NCBI GenBank assembly: GCA_937988775.1
Contig: CALKHP010000020.1
Span: 1 to 64,000, forward strand
Reading direction: 5' to 3'
Source of the DNA: an uncultured Alphaproteobacteria bacterium
Lineage (GTDB): Bacteria > Pseudomonadota > Alphaproteobacteria > Rhizobiales > Beijerinckiaceae
DNA length: 64,000 bases
Below the pieces are notes generated by a model that did no database searches, was not told where the DNA came from, and was given only the letters and a program-made list of their open reading frames with translations. Shown piece by piece: positions 45,704-55,257 of this stretch. The stretch's first letter is position 1, and each line of letters begins with the position of its first letter. Both the position numbers and the translations under genes were made by a program.

Positions 45704-47146
45704 ATGGCTGAAGCTTATGACATCCTGATCATTGGCGGCGGGCCGGGCGGCTATGTCTGCGCCATCCGCGCGGCGCAGCTCGGCCTCAAGACGGCGGTGG
45801 TCGAGCGCGAGCATCTCGGCGGCATTTGCCTGAACTGGGGCTGCATCCCGACCAAGGCGCTGCTGCGCACGGCGGAAATCTTCCATTACGCCAACCGCGC
45901 CAAGGATTACGGCCTGACGCTCGAGGGCAAGATGAGCTTCGATCCGGCGGCGGTGGTCAAGCGCTCGCGCGGCGTCTCGGGCCAGCTCAATGCTGGCGTC
46001 GGCTTCCTGATGAAGAAGAACAAGATCGACGTGATCTGGGGCGAGGCCAGCGTCACCAAGCCGGGCGAGGTCAAGGTGTCCGCGCCGAACAAGCAGGCCG
46101 TGCTGCCGCAGCACCCGCAGCCGAAAGGCACGCTGGGCGAGGGCACCTACCAGGCGAAGAACATCATCGTCGCCACCGGCGCGCGCCCGCGCGTGCTGCC
46201 CGGCATCGAGCCGGACGGCAAGCTGATCTGGACCTATTTCGAGGCGATGAAGCCGGACACGTTCCCGAAATCGCTGATCGTGATGGGCTCGGGCGCCATC
46301 GGCATCGAATTCGCCTCGTTCTACCGCACCATGGGCGCCGAGGTGACGGTGGTCGAACTGCTGCCGCAGGTGCTGCCGGTCGAGGATGCCGAGATCGCAG
46401 GCCTCGCCCGCAAGCGCTTCGAGAAGCAGGGGATGAAAATCCTGACCGCGACCAAGGTCACCAAGGTCGAGAAAGGCGCCGACAGCGTCACGGCCACCGT
46501 CGAGGATGACAAGGGCAACAAGCAGACCCTGAAGGCCGACCGCATCATCTCGGCCGTCGGCGTCGTCGGCAATATCGAGAATCTTGGTCTCGAAAAGCTC
46601 GGCGTGAAGACCGATCGCGGCTGCGTCGTCATCGACGGGCTCGGCCGCACCAACGTGCCGGGCATCTATGCTATTGGCGACGTTGCCGGCCCGCCGATGC
46701 TGGCGCACAAGGCCGAGCATGAGGGCGTGATCTGCGTCGAGGCGATCAAGGGCCTCAAGCCGCACCCGATGGACAAGCTGAAAATCCCGGGCTGCACCTA
46801 TTGCCACCCGCAGATCGCCAGCGTCGGGCTAACGGAGGCGAAGGCGAAGGAGGCCGGCTACACGGTCAAGGTCGGCCGTTTCCCGTTTGTCGGCAACGGC
46901 AAGGCGATCGCGCTTGGCGAGCCGGAAGGGCTGGTCAAGACGGTGTTCGACGCCAAGACCGGCCGCCTGCTCGGCGCCCATATGGTCGGCGCGGAAGTCA
47001 CCGAACTGATCCAGGGCTATGTCGTGGCGATGAACCTCGAGACCACCGAGGAAGAGCTGATGCACACGGTGTTCCCGCATCCGACCCTGTCGGAAATGAT
47101 GCATGAGAGCGTGCTCGACGCCTATGGGCGGGCGATCCACACCTGA
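45704..47146 (+). CDS. lpd: Dihydrolipoyl dehydrogenase (E3)
   Basis: A 480-residue FAD flavoprotein reoxidising dihydrolipoyl groups with NAD. The FAD loop is G-G-G-P-G-G-Y; the redox disulfide is Cys42-Cys47 (C-L-N-W-G-C); NAD binding is GSGAIGIEFA; the dimer His-Glu pair is in HPHPTLSE-like FPHPTLSEMMHE. It lies 24 bases after pdhC and so serves this complex. Confidence 0.97.
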   Translation: MAEAYDILIIGGGPGGYVCAIRAAQLGLKTAVVEREHLGGICLNWGCIPTKALLRTAEIFHYANRAKDYGLTLEGKMSFDPAAVVKRSRGVSGQLNAGVGFLMKKNKIDVIWGEASVTKPGEVKVSAPNKQAVLPQHPQPKGTLGEGTYQAKNIIVATGARPRVLPGIEPDGKLIWTYFEAMKPDTFPKSLIVMGSGAIGIEFASFYRTMGAEVTVVELLPQVLPVEDAEIAGLARKRFEKQGMKILTATKVTKVEKGADSVTATVEDDKGNKQTLKADRIISAVGVVGNIENLGLEKLGVKTDRGCVVIDGLGRTNVPGIYAIGDVAGPPMLAHKAEHEGVICVEAIKGLKPHPMDKLKIPGCTYCHPQIASVGLTEAKAKEAGYTVKVGRFPFVGNGKAIALGEPEGLVKTVFDAKTGRLLGAHMVGAEVTELIQGYVVAMNLETTEEELMHTVFPHPTLSEMMHESVLDAYGRAIHT

Positions 47147-47169
47147 CGACCACGCGTAAGGAGAGACTT

Positions 47170-47454
47170 ATGGATCAGCCGCTTGCCGTCATGGGAACGC
47201 CGGGGCTCGGCTTGTTCAGCCTGATCATCATTGGCGGCCTCGCCGGCTGGATCGCCGGCAAGATCGTTGGCTCGCGCCGTGGCATCTTCACCAATATCCT
47301 GGTCGGTATCGCCGGCTCCTATGTCGGTTCGGAACTGGCCGATGCCGGCAACATCGCCGTGCGCAACTCGCTCGGCCATTTCATCGCGGCGCTGGTCGGT
47401 TCGGTGATCATCCTGTGGATCTGGCAGAAGATTTCGGCCAGCCGGGCGGCGTGA
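47170..47454 (+). CDS. GlsB/YeaQ/YmgE-family membrane protein
   Basis: A 94-residue, mostly hydrophobic protein with three predicted transmembrane helices rich in Gly (LFSLIIIGGLAGWIAGKIVG; NILVGIAGSYVG; FIAALVGSVIILWIW). The Gly-zipper pattern is that of the transglycosylase-associated protein family, whose function is unclear. GGAGAG precedes ATG 47170. Confidence 0.88.
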   Translation: MDQPLAVMGTPGLGLFSLIIIGGLAGWIAGKIVGSRRGIFTNILVGIAGSYVGSELADAGNIAVRNSLGHFIAALVGSVIILWIWQKISASRAA

Positions 47455-47463
47455 AAGCGGCGT

Positions 47464-47550
47464 GTCATTCCCGCGCAGGCGGGAATCCAGAGGGCAGGCG
47501 CGCTAACGACTCCTAGATTCCCGATCGCGCTAACGCGCGTCGGGAATGAC
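47464..47550. repeat. Family-B palindromic element, copy 2 (inverted)
   Basis: Begins GTCATTCCCG and ends CGGGAATGAC like copy 1 at 40087-40171. The short arm (CGCAGG) now comes first and the long arm (ATCGCGCTAACGCGCGT) last, so the copy is in the opposite orientation. The two copies flank the ftsB-pdh-lpd block. Confidence 0.85.
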
Positions 47551-47564
47551 ACTGGGAGAACCTG

Positions 47565-47596
47565 TTGGGCCCGGGCTTAAGGCCGGGGCAGACGTC
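47565..47596. repeat. Family-A palindromic repeat
   Basis: GGGCCCGGGCTTAAGGCCGG core with CAGACG after it, a diverged copy directly after the family-B element. Confidence 0.6.
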
Positions 47597-47715
47597 GAGA
47601 GTTGGCGGGCGATTCATCACCAGCATGGCCGCCATGCATCGCCCCGCTTGGTATCGCGCGGGCCATCGCCTAGATTGGGGCAAGGCGCGCCAGCGGCCGC
47701 CTGTCGGAGTTTTGC

Positions 47716-48666
47716 ATGAGCGTCGTCATCGATCTTCTCAACCGCCCGCGCCACCCGGAAAAGGTCCACCGGCCGGATAACGCCATCCAGCGCAAGCCGT
47801 CCTGGATTCGCGTCAAGGCGCCGGGCTCGCCGCAATGGCTGGAAACGCAGAAGATCGTCAAGGAAAACAAGCTCGTCACCGTGTGCGAGGAGGCCGGCTG
47901 CCCGAATATCGGCGAGTGCTGGGAGAAGAAGCACGCCACCTTCATGATCATGGGCGACACCTGCACGCGGGCCTGCGCCTTCTGCAACGTCAAGACCGGC
48001 ATGCCGGGCGCGCTCGATCCGCATGAGCCGGAGCATGTCGCGCTCGCCGTCTCGAAGCTCGGCCTCGAACATGTCGTGATCACCTCGGTCGATCGCGACG
48101 ATCTCGCCGATGGCGGCGCGCAGCATTTCGCCGAGGTTATTCATGCCATCAGGGCGCGGAGCCCTGGCACCACGATCGAAATCCTGACGCCGGATTTCCT
48201 GCGCAAGCCCGGCGCCATCGAGACCGTGGTCAAGGCGCGCCCCGACGTGTTCAACCACAACCTTGAAACCGTGCCGTCGAAATATCTCAAGGTGCGGCCC
48301 GGCGCGCGCTATTTCCACTCGATCCGGCTGCTGCAGCAGGTCAAGGAACTCGATCCGGGCATGTTCACCAAGTCCGGCATCATGGTCGGGCTCGGCGAGG
48401 AGCGCAATGAAGTGCTGCAACTGATGGACGACCTGCGCTCGGCCGAGGTCGACTTCCTGACCATCGGGCAATATCTCCAGCCGACCTCGAAGCACCACAA
48501 GATCGAGCGTTTCGTCACGCCCGAGGAGTTCAAGGGCTACGAGACGATCGCCTACGCCAAGGGCTTCCTGATGGTGTCTTCAACGCCGCTGACGCGCTCG
48601 TCGCATCACGCCGGCGAGGATTTCGCCAAGCTACGCGCGGCGCGGGCAGCGAAGCTCGGCATCTGA
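47716..48666 (+). CDS. lipA: Lipoyl synthase
   Basis: A 316-residue radical-SAM enzyme inserting two sulfurs into octanoyl-protein. The auxiliary cluster motif is C-E-E-A-G-C-P-N-I-G-E-C, the radical SAM motif is C-T-R-A-C-A-F-C, and the final R-S-S-H-H-A segment supplies the Ser ligand. It makes the cofactor for the lipoyl domains of pdhB and pdhC encoded just upstream. Confidence 0.97.
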   Translation: MSVVIDLLNRPRHPEKVHRPDNAIQRKPSWIRVKAPGSPQWLETQKIVKENKLVTVCEEAGCPNIGECWEKKHATFMIMGDTCTRACAFCNVKTGMPGALDPHEPEHVALAVSKLGLEHVVITSVDRDDLADGGAQHFAEVIHAIRARSPGTTIEILTPDFLRKPGAIETVVKARPDVFNHNLETVPSKYLKVRPGARYFHSIRLLQQVKELDPGMFTKSGIMVGLGEERNEVLQLMDDLRSAEVDFLTIGQYLQPTSKHHKIERFVTPEEFKGYETIAYAKGFLMVSSTPLTRSSHHAGEDFAKLRAARAAKLGI

Positions 48667-48703
48667 CGCGAGGGGCGGGGCATGCCCGGGAGGCCGGCAC
48701 GCC

Positions 48704-48777
48704 TTTCCGGTCGGGATGGGCCGGCTCGTCCGGCCGATCCCGCTTCGGAAAACCGCACGGTTAAAGTGTCATTCCCG
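48704..48777. repeat. Family-C copy followed by half of a family-B element
   Basis: Positions 48704-48750 are a family-C palindrome (TTCCGGTCGGGATGGG ... CCGATCCCGCTTCGGAA). At 48768 a GTCATTCCCG starts, as in family B, but only about 30 bases match and the rimO stop codon follows at 48795; the far half is absent. Confidence 0.65.
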
Positions 48778-48794
48778 GCGCGCGGTAGCGCAGC

Positions 48795-50135
48795 CTAGAC
48801 CGCCACCCCGTGCAGGTCGTAGGCGTCGGCGCGCTCGATCTTCACGGTGACGATGTCGCCGACGCGCAACGGGCGGCGCGAGGCGACATAGACATTGCCG
48901 TCGATCTCCGGCGCGTCCCATTGCGAGCGCCCCTTGGCAACGCTCGGGCCGGCCTCGTCGATGATCACCTTCAGCCGCTTGCCGACGCGGCCCTTCAGGA
49001 TGCGCGCCGAAATCGCCTGCTGCTTCTCCATGAAGCGCTTGTAGCGGCTTTGCTTGACCGCGTCCGGCACCTCGGGCAGGCCGAGCGCGTTGGCGGCAGC
49101 ACCGCGCACCGGCTCGAACTTGAAGCAGCCGACGCGTTCGAGCTTTGCTTCCTCGAGCCATTGCAGCAGCAATTCGAAATCCTCGTCCGTCTCGCCGGGG
49201 AAGCCGACGATGAAGGTCGAGCGCACGCCGAGATCGGGGCAGATGCCGCGCCATTTGTTGATGCGTTCGAGCGTCTTTTCCTGATGCGCCGGGCGCCGCA
49301 TCGCCTTCAGCACCTGGGGCGAGGCGTGCTGGAACGGGATGTCGAGATAGGGCAGCACCAACCCCTCCGCCATCAGGCCGATGACCTCGTCGACATGCGG
49401 GTAGGGGTAGACGTAATGCAGCCGCACCCAGGCGCCGAAGCTGCCCAGTTCCCGCGACAGGTCGAAGAAGCGGGCGCGCACGCTGCGGTCGCGCCACGGG
49501 CTTTCGGCGTATTTCAGGTCGACGCCGTAGGCGCTGGTATCCTGCGAGATCACCAGCAGTTCCTTGACGCCGGCCTTCACCAACCGCTCCGCCTCGCGCA
49601 GCACATCGCCGGCCGGGCGGGACACGAGATCGCCGCGCAGCTTCGGGATGATGCAGAACGTGCAGCGGTTGTTGCAGCCTTCGGAAATCTTCAGGTAGGC
49701 GTAGTGGCGCGGCGTCAGCTTGACGCCCTGTTCCGGCACCAGATCGAGGAACGGGTCATGCGCAGGCGGGGCGGCCTCATGCACCGCGCCCATCACGCTC
49801 TCATAGGCCTGCGGGCCGGTGATCGCCAGCACGCCCGGGAACGCCTCACGGATCTGCTCGGGCTCGGCGCCCATGCAGCCAGTGACGATGACCCGGCCGT
49901 TCTCGCCCATCGCCGTGCCGATGGCCTCGAGCGATTCGGCCTTGGCCGAATCGAGGAAACCGCAGGTGTTGACGATGACGAGATCGGCGCCGGCATGGCT
50001 CTTGCTGAGCTGGTAGCCCTCGGCGCGCAGCCGCGTGATGATGCGCTCGCTATCGACGAGCGCCTTGGGGCAGCCGAGCGAGACGAACGAGACTTTCGGC
50101 GCGGCCGAGGCGGAAGCGGTGGGTTCGGATGTCAT
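48795..50135 (-). CDS. rimO: Ribosomal protein S12 methylthiotransferase
   Basis: A 446-residue radical-SAM enzyme methylthiolating an Asp of ribosomal protein S12. The start motif V-S-L-G-C-P-K-A-L-V-D-S-E distinguishes it from MiaB. The radical SAM cysteines are C-N-N-R-C-T-F-C, followed by a TRAM domain at the C-terminus. ATG 50135 opens M-T-S-E-P-T-A; an ATG 12 codons earlier is possible. Confidence 0.95.
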   Translation of the reverse strand: MTSEPTASASAAPKVSFVSLGCPKALVDSERIITRLRAEGYQLSKSHAGADLVIVNTCGFLDSAKAESLEAIGTAMGENGRVIVTGCMGAEPEQIREAFPGVLAITGPQAYESVMGAVHEAAPPAHDPFLDLVPEQGVKLTPRHYAYLKISEGCNNRCTFCIIPKLRGDLVSRPAGDVLREAERLVKAGVKELLVISQDTSAYGVDLKYAESPWRDRSVRARFFDLSRELGSFGAWVRLHYVYPYPHVDEVIGLMAEGLVLPYLDIPFQHASPQVLKAMRRPAHQEKTLERINKWRGICPDLGVRSTFIVGFPGETDEDFELLLQWLEEAKLERVGCFKFEPVRGAAANALGLPEVPDAVKQSRYKRFMEKQQAISARILKGRVGKRLKVIIDEAGPSVAKGRSQWDAPEIDGNVYVASRRPLRVGDIVTVKIERADAYDLHGVAV

Positions 50136-50311
50136 TGGCGCTCTACTGACAGAGTGCGCGAATTTCCGCAATATCGGCGGTGCGCTAACCTTGGTAACGA
50201 CTTGCCCGACTCACGAAATCGGCGGCAATTTGGTCGGTCCCACGCGCCGGCAACGTGCGCGGCGCCGCGGGAAAGCGGCGCGGCTGCGCCGGCATTCGCG
50301 AGGCAGCAAAC

Positions 50312-51613
50312 ATGGACACCGTCGAACAACGCACCATTTCGAAAGTCACCTGGCGGCTCGTGCCGTTCCTCGGCCTTTGCTATTTCATTGCCTATCTCGA
50401 CCGCGTCAATGTCGGCTTCGCCGGCCTGACCATGCGCGGCGATCTCGGCCTGTCGTCGGAAGTGTTCGGCATGGCGGCCGGCATCTTCTTCATCGGCTAT
50501 TTCCTGTTCGAGGTGCCGAGCAACATGGCGCTGAACAAGTTCGGCGCGCGGCGCTGGATCGCCCGCATCATGTTCACCTGGGGCATCATGTCGGGCGCGC
50601 AGGCTTTCGTCACCGGCGGCACCAGCTTCAATATCGTGCGCTTTTTCCTCGGCGTCGCCGAAGCCGGCTTCTTCCCCGGCGTGATCTTCTATCTGACGCT
50701 GTGGTTTCCCTCGGCCTATCGCGGCCGCATCATTGGCTGGTTCATGTTCGCGATCCCGCTCTCCTCGGCGCTCGGCTCGCTGATTTCGGCGCCGATCATG
50801 AACATGCAGGGCTTTCACGGCCTGCATGGCTGGCAGTGGCTGTTCATCATCGAGGCCATTCCCTCGATCATTCTCGCCTTCGTGGTGTGGTTCTACCTGA
50901 CCGACCGGCCGGCGCAGGCGACATGGCTCGCGCCCGAGGAGCGCGACTGGCTGCAAGGCCGGCTCGATGCCGAGCGCGCCAACCGTGAATCGATCGTCAA
51001 GCTGTCATGGACGCAATCGCTGACCAGCCCGCGCGTCATCGCGCTCGGCTTCGTCTATATGGGCATCGTCGTGCCGCTCTACGGCCTGACCTTCTTCCTG
51101 CCGCAGATCCTCAAGGCGCTGCCGGGCATTTCCAACACCGAGGCGATCCTGGTGAACTTCTTCCCGTTCGCGGTCGGCGCCATCTGCATGGTGCTGTGGG
51201 GCCGCTTCTCGGACGCGACGGGCGAGCGCAAATGGAGCACGATCTTCCCGTGCGCCATGATCGCGCTCGGGCTGGTGCTGGCCTCCTATACCGACGACCT
51301 GACGCTCAAGGTCGTCGCGGTCAGCCTCGCTTCCTTCGGCATCTTCTCGGCGCTCGCCGTGTTCTGGACCTTGCCGACCGCGTATCTCAGCGGCGCGGCG
51401 GCGGCGGCCGGCATCGCCTGGATCAACTCGATCGGCAATCTCGGCGGCTATTTCGGGCCGACGATCTTCGGCGGCTTGCGCGACCATTTCGGCAGCGATT
51501 TCTACGGCATGCTGTTCCTGGCAGCGCTCGCCCTGCTCGCGGTGGTGCTGGTCCTGGTGCTTGGCCACGACCGGCGCATGGAGCAGGCCGGCAGCGAGGC
51601 GGCGGCGGAGTAG
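50312..51613 (+). CDS. MFS transporter, anion:cation symporter type
   Basis: A 433-residue twelve-helix carrier of the ACS group (tartrate/phthalate/hexuronate-like). Diagnostic segments are FIAYLDRVNVGFAGLTM in helix 1 and RFFLGVAEAGFFPGVIFYLT near helices 4-5. The substrate is probably an organic anion; it cannot be named. ATG 50312 follows a weak site; the in-frame residues upstream are not conserved. Confidence 0.9.
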   Translation: MDTVEQRTISKVTWRLVPFLGLCYFIAYLDRVNVGFAGLTMRGDLGLSSEVFGMAAGIFFIGYFLFEVPSNMALNKFGARRWIARIMFTWGIMSGAQAFVTGGTSFNIVRFFLGVAEAGFFPGVIFYLTLWFPSAYRGRIIGWFMFAIPLSSALGSLISAPIMNMQGFHGLHGWQWLFIIEAIPSIILAFVVWFYLTDRPAQATWLAPEERDWLQGRLDAERANRESIVKLSWTQSLTSPRVIALGFVYMGIVVPLYGLTFFLPQILKALPGISNTEAILVNFFPFAVGAICMVLWGRFSDATGERKWSTIFPCAMIALGLVLASYTDDLTLKVVAVSLASFGIFSALAVFWTLPTAYLSGAAAAAGIAWINSIGNLGGYFGPTIFGGLRDHFGSDFYGMLFLAALALLAVVLVLVLGHDRRMEQAGSEAAAE

Positions 51614-51619
51614 GGGGCT

Positions 51620-51737
51620 GTCTTGCCCCGGCCTCGAGCCGGAGCCCCAAGGGGCTCGACAATCTGGGTCCCGGCTCAAGGCCGGGACAAGACGTCGAGG
51701 AAACACGGGTCTTTTGCCAGGCTTGACCCGGCATCCA
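51620..51737. repeat. Three family-A palindromic repeats
   Basis: Copies at 51620-51649 (CTTGCCCCGGCCTCGAGCCGG), 51664-51694 (CCCGGCTCAAGGCCGGGACAAGAC core) and 51711-51737 (diverged) fill the gap between converging MFS and ABC-F genes. Confidence 0.72.
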
Positions 51738-51749
51738 TATCGCCCGGCT

Positions 51750-53561
51750 CTACCCCTCGATCTCCTCGCGCAGCATTTCGAGCGTCAGCCACTGTTCCTC
51801 GGCCTCGGCGAGCTTCGCCTGCGCGCCGGAAAGCGCCTCCGTCGTGCGTGCGAACAAGGCGGCATCGCGCGTGTAGAGGGCCGGGTCGGCGAGGATGCCT
51901 TGCAGCCGGTCGATCTCGGCATGCAGCTTGTCCATGGCGCCAGGCAGCGTCTCCAGTGCGTGCTGATCCTTGAAGCTCAGCTTGGCGCGCTGCTTCGGCG
52001 CCACGCCGGGCGCCTTGCGCGCGGCCGGCTGGGGCGCGACCGGGGCATTCGCCGCGCCCTTGGCGCTGACGCCCTTGCCGCGCTGGGCGACCATGTCGGT
52101 ATAGCCGCCGGCATATTCGAGCCAGCGCCCGCCGCCCTCGAACGCGACAACCGAGGACACGGTGCGGTCGAGGAAGTCGCGGTCATGACTGACCAGCAGT
52201 ACCGTGCCGGCATAGTCGGCGATCATTTCCTGCAACAGGTCGAGCGTCTCGAGGTCGAGATCGTTGGTCGGCTCGTCGAGCACCAGCATGTTGGAGGGCT
52301 GCGCCAGCGCGCGCGCCAGCGTCAACCGCCCGCGCTCGCCGCCGGACAGTGCCGTGACCGGCGTGCGCGCCTGCTCCGGCGCGAACAGGAAGTCCTTCAT
52401 GTAGCCGATGACGTGCTTGGCCTGGCCGCCGACCGTCACGGTGTCGCCGCGCCCGCCGGTCAGCGCCTCGGCCAGCGTCCAGCTCGGATCGAGGCTTTCG
52501 CGATGCTGGTCGAGCATGGCGAATTGCAGGCCGGCGCCGAGCGTCACCGTGCCGCTATCGGGCGCGAGCTGCCCGGTCAGCAGGTTGAGCAGCGTCGATT
52601 TGCCGGCGCCGTTCGGCCCGACGAAGCCGACGCGGTCGCCGCGATGGATGCGGATCGAGAAATCCTTGACGATGGTTTCCGCACCGAACGCCTTGTTGAT
52701 CGCCAGTGCCTCGACGACGCGCTTGCCGGAAATCTCGGCATCGCTGACGTTGAGCTTGACGTTGCCGGTGCTGCGCCGCTGCGTGCGCAAATCCTGGCGC
52801 AGGTCGGCAAGCTGCTGCACGCGGCGCTGGTTGCGCTTGCGTCGCGCCGTGACGCCATAGCGCAGCCAGTGCTCCTCCATGCCGATGCGCTGCGCGAGCT
52901 TCTGGCGATCGCGCTCCTCCTCCTCGAGCACCTGATCGCGAAAGCCCTCGAATTCCGAGAAGCCGCGCTCGATGCGCCGCGTCACGCCGCGATCGAGCCA
53001 GATCGTGGCGCGCGACAGGTTCTCGAGGAAGCGCCGGTCATGGCTGATCAGCACCAGCGCCGATTTGAGCCCGGCCAGTTCCTTTTCCAGCCATTCGATG
53101 GCCGGCAGGTCGAGATGGTTGGTCGGCTCGTCGAGCAGCAGGATGTCGGGCTCCGGCGCCAGGCTGCGGGCAAGTGCCGCCCGGCGCGCCTCGCCGCCCG
53201 ATAGCCGGTCCGGGTTTTCCGCACCGGTGAGGCCGAGTTCGTTCAGCAGGTAGCTCGCGCGGTATGCGTCATCGCCCGGGCCGAGCCCGGCCTCGACATA
53301 GGCCAGCACCGTGGCGAAGCCGGTCAGGTCCGGCTCCTGCGGCAGGTAGCGCATCGTGGTGCCGGGTTGCAGGAAGCGCTCGCCGGAATCGGCATCGATC
53401 AGGCCGGCGGCGATTTTCAGCAGGGTCGATTTGCCGGAACCGTTACGGCCAACAAGGCAGACGCGTTCGCGCGCGGCCACGCCAAGGCCGGCCCCGGTCA
53501 GGAGCGGCGTGCCGCCAAAGGTCAGTGAAATATCTTGCAACAGCAGGAGAGGGGGGCTCAT
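51750..53561 (-). CDS. ABC-F ATPase (second paralogue)
   Basis: A 603-residue double-ABC protein without membrane segments. Walker A motifs are G-R-N-G-S-G-K-S-T and G-P-N-G-A-G-K-S-T; signatures are L-S-G-G-E-A-R-R and L-S-G-G-E-R-G-R-L. The linker and the C-terminal coiled coil fit Uup-like translation factors. It differs clearly from the paralogue at 37653-39512. Confidence 0.92.
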   Translation of the reverse strand: MSPPLLLLQDISLTFGGTPLLTGAGLGVAARERVCLVGRNGSGKSTLLKIAAGLIDADSGERFLQPGTTMRYLPQEPDLTGFATVLAYVEAGLGPGDDAYRASYLLNELGLTGAENPDRLSGGEARRAALARSLAPEPDILLLDEPTNHLDLPAIEWLEKELAGLKSALVLISHDRRFLENLSRATIWLDRGVTRRIERGFSEFEGFRDQVLEEEERDRQKLAQRIGMEEHWLRYGVTARRKRNQRRVQQLADLRQDLRTQRRSTGNVKLNVSDAEISGKRVVEALAINKAFGAETIVKDFSIRIHRGDRVGFVGPNGAGKSTLLNLLTGQLAPDSGTVTLGAGLQFAMLDQHRESLDPSWTLAEALTGGRGDTVTVGGQAKHVIGYMKDFLFAPEQARTPVTALSGGERGRLTLARALAQPSNMLVLDEPTNDLDLETLDLLQEMIADYAGTVLLVSHDRDFLDRTVSSVVAFEGGGRWLEYAGGYTDMVAQRGKGVSAKGAANAPVAPQPAARKAPGVAPKQRAKLSFKDQHALETLPGAMDKLHAEIDRLQGILADPALYTRDAALFARTTEALSGAQAKLAEAEEQWLTLEMLREEIEG

Positions 53562-53713
53562 GCGCCCTGATTGTCATGTCGGCGCGGCAAGAACAAGCCG
53601 GAGTCGCGCGCGGGCCGCGGTGCAAAAGCCGGCGCTTACCCTTGACGGGGCCGCCACGAGCAGGCGCAATGACGCTTTCGAGAGGAAACGACCGTTTCAA
53701 GAGGACGTGATTC

Positions 53714-54049
53714 ATGCAGGTTTCCCGCGTTTCGATGCTCATGTCGGCGATTTGTCTCGGCCTTGTGCTGGCCGGCTGCCAGGCGGTCACGCCCGATCCG
53801 CTGTTGCGCACGGCGAGCAAGGCGACGCTGAAGGAGCGCACGCGCATGACCTGCACCTACACCCAGGCGCGGCTGCAGAACGTCAAGCCGGCCAAGGTCG
53901 AGCGCCGCTGCGGCTGCTATGCCGCCAAGACCATGAAGGCGTTGACGCCGGCCGAGGTTCAGGCGTTCCGCGACACCTCGGTGTTCAACGCCAGCGCCCG
54001 CCTCAAGGCGCTGGCCGCCGTCGATGCCTGCGGGCTGAAGCGGCCTTAA
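53714..54049 (+). CDS. Small lipoprotein of unknown function
   Basis: A 111-residue protein with a lipoprotein signal (ICLGLVLAGCQ). The mature part holds four further Cys (T-C-T-Y; R-C-G-C-Y; D-A-C-G-L), which could pair in the periplasm, and an E-V-Q-A-F-R-D helix. No domain recognised. Convergent with the MFS gene two bases on. Confidence 0.72.
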   Translation: MQVSRVSMLMSAICLGLVLAGCQAVTPDPLLRTASKATLKERTRMTCTYTQARLQNVKPAKVERRCGCYAAKTMKALTPAEVQAFRDTSVFNASARLKALAAVDACGLKRP

Positions 54050-54051
54050 GT

Positions 54052-55257
54052 TCAGGCTTCGAAGGCCGGCACGCTCTTCCGTTCCAGCCCCTTGCACAGC
54101 AGCGCGAGCAGCCATGCGGCAAACGCCGCCAGCACGGCGATGGCGATCGAGACATAGAGCGCCGCCGCCTCGCCGAACCGGGCGATGACGATGGCATAGA
54201 CCAGCGGCGCCGCCGCCGAGACGATGAAGCTCGGCGCGATCAGCCGGCCGACGAAACTGCCATAGGTCCGGTGATCGAACAGCACCAGCGGCAGCGTGCC
54301 GCGCGTGATGGTCAGGAGCCCGTTCATCGCGCCATAGACGAAGGCAAACGTCATCGCCGCCGCGCTCGATGCGCCGCTGAACAGCCCGGCGACGAAGGCG
54401 AGCGGCATCAGCGCGCAGGCGAACAGGTTGAGCGCCACCGGCGGCACGCGCCGGCCGAACAGCACCTCGCACAGGCGCGCCAGCGATTGCCCGATGCCGC
54501 GCAGCGTCGCGATCCAGACCGAGGCCGACAGCGCCAGGCCGAGCCCGCTCAGGATGACGATCATTTGCGACGACATCGCCGCGTTGAGGAAATTGGCCAG
54601 CGTGGTGATCAGCGCGAACAGCCCGCCGGCCAGCGCGAGATCGCGCCGGCTGACGGCGAGCGGCGCAGGTTGCGGCGTGGCGTTGCGCGTGGGCGCATCC
54701 TCGAGCCGGTGGTTCGGCGTCGCCAGATGCAGCGGGATCGTCGCCAGGGCAATGCCGGCATAGACGAGCAGCGCGCCGCGCCAGCCGAAATGCCCGGCGA
54801 GCACGTGGCCGAGCGGCCAGAACACGCTCGAGGCCAGCCCGCCAAGCAGCGTGATCTGGGCAATCGGGCCGCGCGCCGCCGGGCCGGCGATGCGCACCAG
54901 CGCGGCGAAGGCGGCATCGTAAAGCGTCAGCCGCATTGCCAGGCCGAGACAGGCCGAAGCGGCGAAATAGCCGGGCAGGCCGCGACACAGGGCGAGACCG
55001 GCACAGCTTGCCGCGATCAGCAGCGAGCCGGCGATCATCACCTTGCGGCCGCCATGGCGGTCGATGAGCCGGCCGACCAGCGACGAGGTCGCCCCCATCA
55101 CCAGCAGCGCCAGCGCGAAGCCGCCATAGACGACATCCCGGCCCCAGCCGAATTCGGCGGCGATGGCCTCGCCGAATACGCCGATCAGGTAATAGGAAAT
55201 CCCCCAGCTGATCAGTTGCCCGAGGCCGAGGCAGAATACCGTGCGGGCCAGGATCAC
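54052..55257 (-). CDS. MFS transporter
   Basis: A 401-residue carrier with about twelve helices. The loop-2/3 motif is G-R-L-I-D-R-H-G-G-R-K; the first helix is LGLGQLISWGISYYLIGVFG, as in monocarboxylate/oxalate-type MFS members. Substrate unknown. Its ATG overlaps the stop of the upstream DUF1127-GNAT gene by four bases, so the two are co-translated. Confidence 0.88.
   Translation of the reverse strand: MILARTVFCLGLGQLISWGISYYLIGVFGEAIAAEFGWGRDVVYGGFALALLVMGATSSLVGRLIDRHGGRKVMIAGSLLIAASCAGLALCRGLPGYFAASACLGLAMRLTLYDAAFAALVRIAGPAARGPIAQITLLGGLASSVFWPLGHVLAGHFGWRGALLVYAGIALATIPLHLATPNHRLEDAPTRNATPQPAPLAVSRRDLALAGGLFALITTLANFLNAAMSSQMIVILSGLGLALSASVWIATLRGIGQSLARLCEVLFGRRVPPVALNLFACALMPLAFVAGLFSGASSAAAMTFAFVYGAMNGLLTITRGTLPLVLFDHRTYGSFVGRLIAPSFIVSAAAPLVYAIVIARFGEAAALYVSIAIAVLAAFAAWLLALLCKGLERKSVPAFEA

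Noticed and set aside
44252..46807. 851-residue minus-strand ORF opposite pdhC and lpd
   Set aside because: A codon-bias shadow of two certain genes on the other strand.
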